Origin: JARRNO01 sp037384885
GTDB lineage: Bacteria > Acidobacteriota > UBA4820 > DSQY01
DNA length: 5,493 bases
Direction of reading: 5' to 3'
NCBI GenBank assembly: GCA_037384885.1
Contig: JARRNO010000148.1
Coordinates: 1 to 5,493, forward strand
This document shows positions 1 to 5,423 of this stretch, one piece after another. Made by a program: the position numbers and the translations under genes. The number at the start of each line of letters is the position of its first letter. Position 1 is the stretch's first letter. Below the pieces are notes generated by a model, which ran no database searches, was not told the DNA's origin, and worked only from the letters and a program-made list of their open reading frames with translations.

Positions 1-744
1 GTTCATGTCCTGCCGCGCCGGCAGGGTTGGAAGACGCCGTTTCACGAGGATCCGAAAATCGAAAAGATACCGGTTCCCAATCCCCTGGGTCTTAAAATGA
101 AGCCTTATGTTGTTGACGGCTACGAATCCGATCCCAGGAAATCAAGTTGGGTGGGGGGGTACAATCTCTGCTCGATCGACGGCTTGACGGCAAGCAACCC
201 ACATATTTTCCACCCGCCTTCGAGTAACCGGGGAAGTTGGGCGCACTCGGGATACATAACGGATCAGGTACGCGATCCCGGAGGCCCCTTTGACGGCCGG
301 TGGTATATTGCCCAATACCTGCTCAAAGTGGAACGCACTTGCTACATCAACCCCTATCTCTTGAAAGGCGGACCGCCTCCTCTCCCCGGTATAGAGGACT
401 TTTATGAGGCGAATAAGAGGCTGGGGCACAAGGTCGACAAATACATCGAGGGCATCGACGAGCACGAAAGGATGCACGGTTCACGCATAGAGAAGAACTT
501 GCGGATATATGACCCCGCTGGTTACCTTGAGGCTGATGTGGCGCTGACGAGAGGGGAGTTGGTCAGCGCGGCTGATAAGAGAATCAAGTACGATGAAACC
601 GAAATATGCCTGGGAAGTGGGGACCCGCTGCCCAAAACTTTTGAAGGTGTGGTGACGGTGCCTGAAGATGACACCTACAAATACCAGTACACTGGGTCCA
701 TTATCGTGGGGGGTAAGGAATACATGATGTGGAAATGCAATTGA
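1..744 (+). CDS. Hypothetical protein with HExxH motif, 5'-partial at window edge
   Basis: I do not recognise this protein. The frame is open from base 1 without a stop, so the true start is probably upstream. An internal ATG at 97 would give 215 residues, but I see no convincing Shine-Dalgarno site before it. Counting from that Met, residues 123-127 read HERMH (bases 463-477), an HExxH signature typical of zinc peptidases, followed by an Arg/Glu-containing helix-like stretch (GSRIEKNLRIYD). The region before it is rich in Gly, Pro, Tyr and Trp, which suits an extracellular or beta-rich fold. The C-terminus, from about residue 180, also looks beta-rich and ends in WKCN. No membrane segment is visible in the part present. 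G+C is about 48-55% in the lines I counted, lower than the genes to the right. A zinc hydrolase role is inference from one short motif, which can occur by chance. Confidence 0.7.
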   Translation, partial: VHVLPRRQGWKTPFHEDPKIEKIPVPNPLGLKMKPYVVDGYESDPRKSSWVGGYNLCSIDGLTASNPHIFHPPSSNRGSWAHSGYITDQVRDPGGPFDGRWYIAQYLLKVERTCYINPYLLKGGPPPLPGIEDFYEANKRLGHKVDKYIEGIDEHERMHGSRIEKNLRIYDPAGYLEADVALTRGELVSAADKRIKYDETEICLGSGDPLPKTFEGVVTVPEDDTYKYQYTGSIIVGGKEYMMWKCN

Positions 745-784
745 CCATGTCCATAGGCGAAGAAACTTTCAATATGGTGGTTCC

Positions 785-1375
785 ATGAACTCTGAAACGG
801 CTCCCAACCAGGCCGTGCAGACACCGGCGGCTGCATCATCCGGCAAGAAGAAGGGATGCTGCCTTTTGGGCTGCCTCGGCATGCTCGTGGCGGCGTGCCT
901 GGTCGGAGGCGTCGCCTGGCTCGCCTACGCCCGGCTGGGAAAACCCTGGATCCGAGCCGAGAGGACCAGGCTCGTCAAAAAATATCCCCTGCTCGGGAGC
1001 GTCCTGGAGGCAAATCCGAAAGGGTTGAGCATCCAGGAAAGGGCCGGCGGCAGCACATCCAAAGGCAGCTTTCCTTCCGACATATACTTGCCTCAGGACA
1101 GCTTGAGGAGCTCCTTCCGGTCCCACGGAGACGACGACGCGGCAGTCGTCATCATGGCGTCGTCCGACGAGGCGGCCCTGCGAAGGCGCTACCGCGCGGA
1201 GATGGCGCGATCGGGATGGCGGCTGATCCGGACCACCACCCTCGATCCCGGATCCAGACAGACTTACGCCAAGGGCGGGTTTCTGGTGCAGGTTTCCTTT
1301 CTGCCGGGGGACAATCCTCCGGGGAGTACGGAGATCTGGATCCACCGCTTCAAGCGGGTGAAAGAGCTCAAATAG
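785..1375 (+). CDS. Hypothetical single-pass membrane protein with extracytoplasmic domain
   Basis: Function not recognised. The 196-residue product has a polar, Ala/Pro-rich N-terminus, a KKK cluster at residues 21-23, then one hydrophobic segment at about 25-48 containing four cysteines (C25, C26, C30, C38). The positive-inside rule puts the N-terminus in the cytoplasm and residues 50-196 outside the membrane. The outer part has an amphipathic stretch (about 58-75) and then a compact region (about 98-190). That region has a pattern I associate with small domains of bacterial envelope proteins: a short P-x-D-I-Y-L-P strand, a strand AVVIMAS, a helix containing RRRYRAEMARSGW, and two closing strands. 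The ATG at 785 has only a weak GGTGG (776-780) upstream. It lies 40 nt after the preceding gene and 63 nt before the peptidase gene, all on the same strand, so co-transcription is possible but not shown. Confidence 0.8.
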   Translation: MNSETAPNQAVQTPAAASSGKKKGCCLLGCLGMLVAACLVGGVAWLAYARLGKPWIRAERTRLVKKYPLLGSVLEANPKGLSIQERAGGSTSKGSFPSDIYLPQDSLRSSFRSHGDDDAAVVIMASSDEAALRRRYRAEMARSGWRLIRTTTLDPGSRQTYAKGGFLVQVSFLPGDNPPGSTEIWIHRFKRVKELK

Positions 1376-1381
1376 TCCGCC

Positions 1382-1410
1382 TTGCCGCAGGCCGCGGCGC
1401 AGTCTATCCT
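1382..1410 (+). promoter_or_regulatory. Weak candidate sigma70-type promoter before the peptidase operon
   Basis: TTGCCG (1382-1387, 4 of 6 to TTGACA) and TATCCT (1405-1410, 4 of 6 to TATAAT) are separated by exactly 17 nt. They lie in the short gap after the membrane-protein gene, just upstream of the peptidase Shine-Dalgarno site. Both boxes are imperfect and such matches occur by chance. Readthrough from the upstream gene is equally possible. Confidence 0.2.
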
Positions 1411-1427
1411 TAATAGAGTGAAGGAAG

Positions 1428-1432
1428 AGGAG
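1428..1432 (+). promoter_or_regulatory. Shine-Dalgarno site that fixes the peptidase start
   Basis: AGGAG lies 6 nt before the ATG at 1439, inside a purine-rich run (1421-1438). It decides for this ATG over an in-frame TTG at 1382, which has no comparable site and would put 19 polar residues ahead of what is clearly an export signal. Confidence 0.75.
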
Positions 1433-1438
1433 AGTGGA

Positions 1439-3322
1439 ATGGACCACGCCTTTGGATTGCTGATGTGCCTGTTGGGGGGACTTGGAATCGGGCTCGCGGT
1501 TGTCGCGGCGCCGCCGGGAGGCTTTGACCCTCTGCCTGCGAACCAGAAGCAGGAGTACCGTTTCAACCTGAACGCGAACTTCTACGCGGACCAGGCGGAT
1601 TGGAAGGCGGACATGGGCCGCCTGAGTACGCTCATCGACCGCCTGTCAGCCTATCGGGGACAGCTCCTGTCCAGCCCCCAGAATCTGCTGGCCGCGCTCA
1701 AACTTTACAAAGACTACGAGGACCTTGAAGTCAAGCTCATGGCCTACGGTGAGTTCCGTGTTGCGGTAGACACTTCGGACCGCAAGGCTTACGACGCCAT
1801 CGACCAGTTGAGGGCGGAGGGGAACGCCAAGACCAGCTTCATGAAGGTGGAACTGCGTCATCTGACGCCGGAAAAGCTGGCCGCGTTTACGGAGCAGGCG
1901 CCCGGCCTTCAGGCCTATCACTATATTCTCGACGGATTCATGCGGCAGGCGCCCTACACCCTTTCAGAAGGGAAAGAATCGGTGCTGGCCCAGTTCGGCC
2001 CCGACTTGACCTCCTGGCAGCCGGCGCTTTTCCAGCTCATGTTCGATCGCGCGCACTTTCCGGAGATCGAAGCGGACGGCCGGCGGCTGGATGTGCACCG
2101 GTACTATGAGACGCTCATGCGAAATCCAGACCGGTTGGTCCGAGAGCGCGCCTTCAGGGATTACTATGAAGAGCTGGACCGGCTATCCGATGTGGTGGGA
2201 TTCGCCCTCTACCGGGAAATGAAGGCGCTCAACGATGAAGCGAAGCTTCGCGGCTTCAAAACCTACTACAACGAAAGCCTTTTCGACGAGTACCTGAGCA
2301 GGACGGAAATGGACAACATCTACGGGCAGCTCGAGGCCCATCTTGCTCTCTACCATGATTACCAGTACTTCCGAATGGCCCAGGAGAAGAAGGACCTTCA
2401 CGTCAAGCAGGCGGAAATCTGGGACATGGACATCCCCCCGCGGGGGCTGGCCCAGCCGCGTTTTACCGCGGACGAAGCGGTGGGACTGGTGGAGAAGAGC
2501 CTGGCCGTATTAGGACCCGAGTATGAAAAGGACGTGAAGGCGCTGCTCGCGCCCGGCAGCGGAAGGATCGACATCGTGGGTGGTCCGGGCCGCCAGCAGG
2601 GGGCTTTCACCGAGGGAGATTTCGGGTTCTTCCAGGACAGCTTCCAGGGATACCTGGACGACGTGTCCACCCTCGCGCACGAAACGGGCCACGCCGTTCA
2701 TTACCGTCTGGTCCGCGACCACCGCGGGGCACTGCTTTTCGCGGACGGCCCCTCCTATATGACCGAATCCTTCGCAATCTTCAACGAATACCTCCTCCGG
2801 AACTACCTCCTGACTCATTCGAAGGATGAAGCTGTCAAGAAGGCCGTCAGGCAGGACACGGTCAAGGAAATGATGAACCTGTGGGAACTGGCCCGCAGGG
2901 CCAAGTTCGAGATGACGGCGTACGACCGCGTGGCCAAGGGAGAAATCACCGGTGCTGAAGGCTTCGACAAGGCGTGCGAAGACACCGGCCTGAAGTACGA
3001 CCTGTGGTTCAAAAAATATCCCGAGCTCAAGGTGCATTGGATCCGGAAGCATCACTACTGGGATGTGCCCACCTATTACTACAATTACGTCATCGCCCAA
3101 ATGCTGGCGCTGAAGTACTACCAGCTCTATCAGGCCGACCCGGAGAACTTTGCGGCCAAGTACGTGAACATGATCGAAAACGGTTTTACGGCCCCGGCCT
3201 CCGATCTTCTGAAAGAGTATCTCGGCATTGATCTGAAAAAACCGGCTTTCCTTTCGGGAACCTTCGAGCTTATCTCCAGAAATTTTGAGGCCTTGAAGGC
3301 GCAGGAGGCGTCCAGAAAGTGA
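1439..3322 (+). CDS. pepF: M3-family zinc oligopeptidase, oligoendopeptidase F type, with export signal
   Basis: This 627-residue protein should hydrolyse short peptides with a single catalytic zinc ion. The M3 active site HETGHAVH is at residues 414-421: H414 and H418 bind zinc, and E415 is the catalytic base. The likely third ligand is E443 in YMTESF, 29 residues after H414, close to the spacing in PepF enzymes. Downstream, KHHYW (H538, H539, Y540) followed by a Tyr-rich segment at 546-550 matches the substrate-binding and transition-state His/Tyr region of the family. The helical region at about residues 170-340 (LSEGKESVL through EIWDMDIPP) resembles the PepF N-terminal lobe. Length is normal for PepF (about 600) plus a leader. 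Residues 5-23 are a hydrophobic export segment with possible cleavage after A23, so the enzyme is probably periplasmic or membrane-anchored, whereas most PepF proteins are cytosolic. The n-region lacks Lys/Arg, which makes cleavage uncertain. The gene overlaps the next one by 4 bp. The exact subfamily name is less certain than the M3 assignment. Confidence 0.92.
   Translation: MDHAFGLLMCLLGGLGIGLAVVAAPPGGFDPLPANQKQEYRFNLNANFYADQADWKADMGRLSTLIDRLSAYRGQLLSSPQNLLAALKLYKDYEDLEVKLMAYGEFRVAVDTSDRKAYDAIDQLRAEGNAKTSFMKVELRHLTPEKLAAFTEQAPGLQAYHYILDGFMRQAPYTLSEGKESVLAQFGPDLTSWQPALFQLMFDRAHFPEIEADGRRLDVHRYYETLMRNPDRLVRERAFRDYYEELDRLSDVVGFALYREMKALNDEAKLRGFKTYYNESLFDEYLSRTEMDNIYGQLEAHLALYHDYQYFRMAQEKKDLHVKQAEIWDMDIPPRGLAQPRFTADEAVGLVEKSLAVLGPEYEKDVKALLAPGSGRIDIVGGPGRQQGAFTEGDFGFFQDSFQGYLDDVSTLAHETGHAVHYRLVRDHRGALLFADGPSYMTESFAIFNEYLLRNYLLTHSKDEAVKKAVRQDTVKEMMNLWELARRAKFEMTAYDRVAKGEITGAEGFDKACEDTGLKYDLWFKKYPELKVHWIRKHHYWDVPTYYYNYVIAQMLALKYYQLYQADPENFAAKYVNMIENGFTAPASDLLKEYLGIDLKKPAFLSGTFELISRNFEALKAQEASRK
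3303..3308 (+). promoter_or_regulatory. Shine-Dalgarno site for the GTG start of arsC
   Basis: A perfect AGGAGG sits inside the last codons of the peptidase gene, 10 nt before the GTG at 3319. It supports the GTG start and the 4-bp stop/start overlap, and so translational coupling of the two genes. Confidence 0.75.
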
Positions 3323-3768
3323 CACCGCCTAAGAAAAAGGTGCTGGTCCTCTGTACGGGGAATTCGTGCCGCTCCCAGATGGCGGAGGGTTGGATCAGGC
3401 ACGACCTGGGGGAAAGCGTGGAGGTCCGTTCCGCCGGGACCCATCCCTGTTTCGTCCACCCGCTCGCCATCCAGGTCATGAAAGAAGCGGGGATTGATCT
3501 TTCCGGGCACCGGAGCAAATCCCTGACCGAGTTTCTGGAGGTGGACTTCGATCTGGTTGTGACGGTGTGCGACAATGCGCGGCGGGCGTGCCCCGCCTTC
3601 CCCGGCGCAAAGAAACAGCGCCACATTCCCATCCCCGATCCAGTGGTATATGGACTGGAAGGGGATTTCGCCCTGGAGCAATTCCGGCAATCCAGGGACC
3701 TCATCCGCCGCAGCATCGTGCCCGCCGTCGAAAAGGAGCTTGACCTGCCATCCGGGGATGCCGGATAG
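3319..3768 (+). CDS. arsC: Arsenate reductase, thioredoxin-coupled ArsC (low-molecular-weight phosphatase fold)
   Basis: This 149-residue cytosolic enzyme should reduce arsenate to arsenite, with electrons from thioredoxin. The phosphatase-type P-loop C-x5-R is at residues 12-18 (CTGNSCR), followed by SQMAEGW as in the Staphylococcus aureus ArsC family. C12 is the nucleophile and R18 binds the oxyanion. The redox pair C84 and C91 (VTVCDNARRACP) corresponds to Cys82/Cys89 of the S. aureus enzyme and separates true arsenate reductases from plain protein tyrosine phosphatases. D107-P108 in IPDPV is the general-acid Asp. The C-terminal helix (EQFRQSRDLIRR) also fits. The GTG start overlaps the peptidase stop as GTGA. 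No arsR, arsenite pump or methylase gene is visible in the window, so the usual ars-operon context is missing here. A few family members act on other substrates, but the three-cysteine layout favours arsenate reduction. Confidence 0.93.
   Translation: MTPPKKKVLVLCTGNSCRSQMAEGWIRHDLGESVEVRSAGTHPCFVHPLAIQVMKEAGIDLSGHRSKSLTEFLEVDFDLVVTVCDNARRACPAFPGAKKQRHIPIPDPVVYGLEGDFALEQFRQSRDLIRRSIVPAVEKELDLPSGDAG
3750..3766 (+). other. Short hairpin at the arsC/exonuclease junction
   Basis: ATCCGG (3750-3755) and CCGGAT (3761-3766) form a perfect 6-bp stem with a 5-nt loop. It ends within the arsC stop codon, 6 nt before the Shine-Dalgarno site of the next gene. No T-run follows, so it is not a standard intrinsic terminator. 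It could affect translation coupling or mRNA stability, or it could be chance in GC-rich coding sequence. Confidence 0.3.
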
Positions 3769-3772
3769 AGAT

Positions 3773-3777
3773 GGAGA
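3773..3777 (+). promoter_or_regulatory. Shine-Dalgarno site for the TTG start of the exonuclease
   Basis: GGAGA lies 9 nt before the TTG at 3787. The in-frame TAG of arsC at 3766-3768 blocks any further upstream start, and no ATG or GTG lies in frame between. The ATG at 3794 is out of frame. TTG is therefore the best start. Confidence 0.6.
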
Positions 3778-3786
3778 CGACTCGCC

Positions 3787-4617
3787 TTGCCCCATGAACC
3801 GCTTCTCGACGCCCTGTTCGATTCGCTGGCCGGAACCGGCGGTTCCGTTCCCCTCAGGGAATGCGCCGCGCTTCTACTTAAATCCCCTCCGTCGGATACG
3901 GCGGCGCGGATTCTGGAACCCATGGTCAAGCAAGATCCCCGGTTCCTCCTGAACTGTGGACGGGTCTTTCTCTCGCCCCGGAAAGGGAGGGCGGAAGACG
4001 AACCCCTTTCTTCGATCGAATTCGCCGTGCTGGACTTCGAAACCAACGGCTTCGCCCCGGACGACCGGGCCATCGAGGTCGGTGTGGCCTGTTTCAGGGG
4101 CGGCCGGGAGATCGAGCGGTTCGATTGTCTCGTCAATCCCGGAACGGGGATTTCCCGCTTCGTGCAGCGTCTCACGGGCATCCAGGAATCCGACCTCGAG
4201 GGCCGGCCCGGCTTCGAAGAGATCTGGCCGGATCTGTCCAACATCCTGAACGGGAGAATTCTGACGGCTCACAACCTGCCGTTCGACCGCCGGATTCTCA
4301 GAAAGGAAATCCAACGGATCCGCGGCGGGAGGCCGCGAATCGGCGAGAACGGGATTTGCACGCTCAAACTGGCCCGGCGGCTTCTGCCGAAGGGCGAGAG
4401 CAAGCGACTGGACGCCCTGGCCGACCGGTTCGGTTTTTCTTTCGAAGCCCGCCATCGCGCATACGGCGACGCCCGCGTGACCGGGAAGCTTCTCTACCGT
4501 CTTTTGGAGGCGGCGTCTGAGGAACATCCCATGGAAACCTGGGCCGACCTTAGGCGGCTGCTGGCGCCCGCAGTGCGGCCCGGCTCATCCAGGTCGCAGC
4601 CGGGCGGCCTATCCTGA
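3787..4617 (+). CDS. DnaQ-like 3'-5' exonuclease (DEDDh), with N-terminal helical/winged-helix-like domain
   Basis: This 276-residue protein should be a two-metal-ion 3'-5' exonuclease related to the proofreading subunit of DNA polymerase III. All three Exo motifs of the DEDDh class are present. Exo I is LDFETNG with D83 and E85. Exo II is AHNLPFD with D167. Exo III is HRAYGDA with H223 and D228. The family TGI motif follows at 130-132 (LTGIQ). Residues 1-65 are an extra helical domain ending in DPRFLLNCGRVFLS, a strand-turn-strand ending that resembles a small winged helix and may bind nucleic acid (inference). The length and extra domain differ from the compact polymerase subunit, and no polymerase-binding C-terminus is evident, so a stand-alone repair or RNA-trimming nuclease is more likely than DnaQ itself. 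It starts 18 nt after arsC in the same frame and ends in a 9-bp convergent overlap with endonuclease V. I give no gene symbol because the orthology is unclear. Confidence 0.9.
   Translation: MPHEPLLDALFDSLAGTGGSVPLRECAALLLKSPPSDTAARILEPMVKQDPRFLLNCGRVFLSPRKGRAEDEPLSSIEFAVLDFETNGFAPDDRAIEVGVACFRGGREIERFDCLVNPGTGISRFVQRLTGIQESDLEGRPGFEEIWPDLSNILNGRILTAHNLPFDRRILRKEIQRIRGGRPRIGENGICTLKLARRLLPKGESKRLDALADRFGFSFEARHRAYGDARVTGKLLYRLLEAASEEHPMETWADLRRLLAPAVRPGSSRSQPGGLS
4578..4605. other. GC-rich inverted repeat at the convergent gene ends, possible 3'-end hairpin
   Basis: GCCCGGCT (4578-4585) and AGCCGGGC (4598-4605) form a perfect 8-bp stem with a 12-nt loop. On the minus strand it begins 3 nt beyond the endonuclease V stop codon. 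On the plus strand it lies within the last codons of the exonuclease. No T-run follows in either direction, so it is not a canonical intrinsic terminator, but it could mark or protect the 3' end of the endonuclease V transcript. Confidence 0.35.
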
Positions 4618-5292
4618 AGCCACCGAAGACCGCCTGGCGGAGTTGGTGAGGTCGTGGGCCCGGCGAATCGGTTCGGGAATCCTGTAGCGCGGTGCGCATT
4701 TCAGGACCAGCTCCACAGCGCTTCTAAGATTACAGAGGTGTCCGGGAGAGACAAACACGGGCTTCACGCTGGATCGTGTCCGCAGGACCGCACCGCGCGT
4801 TTCCCCTTCCACGACGAGAGGACTCCATCTGCCGCGGTTGTTCCCCGGCTCCTCGTGCTCGCCGCACAGGCGGCTCTTGGCGCACCCCACCGAGGGCGTT
4901 CCCAACGCGACGCCCAGGTGGGAGGCCGATCCGAGGTATCGGGGATGAGCGATACCGTGCGCGTCTACCAGGAGAACATCCGGGCGGATCTTCAGGCGTT
5001 CGAAGGCGGCGGTGAGCACGGGGACTTCCCGGAACCCGAGAAGTCCCGGAATGTAGGGAAAGGTCACTTCCATGCGGACCACGGCGCTCTCGACGGGGCG
5101 GAGTCCATCTTCGAGGTCGCAGACCACCATCCCGCCCCAGAAGGTGGAGCCGTACAGAAAGAAAGAAACATCGGCCCCGGCCACAAAACGGATATCCGCC
5201 GGCAGAGGAGAGAGCCGCACCTGTGCGGCCATTTCTTCCTGCCGGCGGACGGCGCCGGCGTATCGGGGATTCCGGTAGTTGGGCCTTCTCAT
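4609..5292 (-). CDS. nfi: Endonuclease V (deoxyinosine 3' endonuclease)
   Basis: This 227-residue enzyme should cut at the second phosphodiester bond 3' of deoxyinosine in DNA, starting repair of deaminated adenine. Several family members also act on inosine in RNA. The family signatures are present in order: GADVSF with catalytic D41; FPYIPGLLGFREVP with the PYIP strand-separating wedge (Y80) and catalytic E89; VDAHGIAHPR with catalytic D110 and H116; GSASHLGV; GCAKSRLCG with K139; SPGHLCNL; and YRIPEPIRRAHD with D214. Y80, E89, D110, H116, K139 and D214 fall at the same numbers as in the Thermotoga maritima enzyme (from memory), so the active site looks intact. GGAG (complement of 5299-5302) lies 6 nt before the ATG and supports the start. 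It reads toward the exonuclease gene and away from guaB. Length is normal for the family. Confidence 0.97.
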   Translation of the reverse strand: MRRPNYRNPRYAGAVRRQEEMAAQVRLSPLPADIRFVAGADVSFFLYGSTFWGGMVVCDLEDGLRPVESAVVRMEVTFPYIPGLLGFREVPVLTAAFERLKIRPDVLLVDAHGIAHPRYLGSASHLGVALGTPSVGCAKSRLCGEHEEPGNNRGRWSPLVVEGETRGAVLRTRSSVKPVFVSPGHLCNLRSAVELVLKCAPRYRIPEPIRRAHDLTNSARRSSVASG

Positions 5293-5318
5293 CGGGCGCT
5301 CCGTGAATTGCCGCGGGG

Positions 5319-5337
5319 GGCAAAGCGTTTACTTGCC
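5319..5337. promoter_or_regulatory. Dyad in the nfi/guaB divergent region, possible operator
   Basis: GGCAA (5319-5323) and TTGCC (5333-5337) are inverted around a 9-nt centre. Inside them, AAGCGTTT (5323-5330) has the AA-N-CG-N-TT core seen in LacI/GalR-type operators, but its centre is offset from the outer dyad. A second pair, CCGCGGG (5311-5317) and CCCGCGG (5354-5360), brackets this site. The position, 27 nt before the endonuclease V start, would suit a repressor site. The symmetry is partial and chance is a real possibility. Confidence 0.25.
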
Positions 5338-5373
5338 AACCTGGGGGCCGCCGCCCGCGGAACGTTTCCGGGG

Positions 5374-5402
5374 GTGACAAGCAGGCGGCCTTGGGATAAG
5401 AT
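5374..5402 (+). promoter_or_regulatory. Candidate sigma70-type promoter for guaB
   Basis: GTGACA (5374-5379, 5 of 6 to TTGACA) and TAAGAT (5397-5402, 4 of 6 to TATAAT) are spaced by 17 nt. A transcript starting near 5409 would have a leader of about 15 nt that carries the AGGAG at 5414-5418. An alternative -10, GATAAT (5400-5405), fits the hexamer better but gives a 20-nt spacer. No equally good promoter is visible for endonuclease V on the other strand. Confidence 0.4.
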
Positions 5403-5423
5403 AATGCCTGAGCAGGAGTTGGG

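Noticed and set aside
741..775. TTGACC (741-746) as a -35 box for the membrane-protein gene
   Set aside because: It matches the -35 consensus well, but no acceptable -10 hexamer lies 16-18 nt downstream. The nearest AT-rich hexamers are 21-23 nt away.
863..874. LLGC lipobox-like tetrapeptide at residues 27-30 of the membrane protein
   Set aside because: The hydrophobic stretch comes mostly after the Cys, whereas a lipoprotein signal has it before, so lipoprotein processing is unlikely.
1384..1398. GCCGC/GCGGC hairpin after the membrane-protein gene as a terminator
   Set aside because: The stem is only 5 bp with no following T-run, so I do not call a terminator.
1382..1438. TTG at 1382 as the peptidase start
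   Set aside because: The ATG at 1439 has a strong AGGAG at 6-nt spacing, and the extra 19 residues would bury the export signal.
856..1447. Alternative long frames on both strands over the small membrane protein
   Set aside because: The chosen frame has a clear KKK-plus-membrane-segment layout and an ordered outer domain. The alternatives are Arg/Gly/Pro-rich shadows.
2510..3325. 271-codon open frame on the minus strand inside the peptidase gene
   Set aside because: It lies opposite the M3 active-site region, and no family motif is visible in its product.
3270..4244. Long 324-codon open frame on the minus strand across arsC and the exonuclease
   Set aside because: It is antisense to two genes with complete catalytic motifs, and its product is low-complexity Ser/Arg-rich, as expected of a GC-rich shadow frame.
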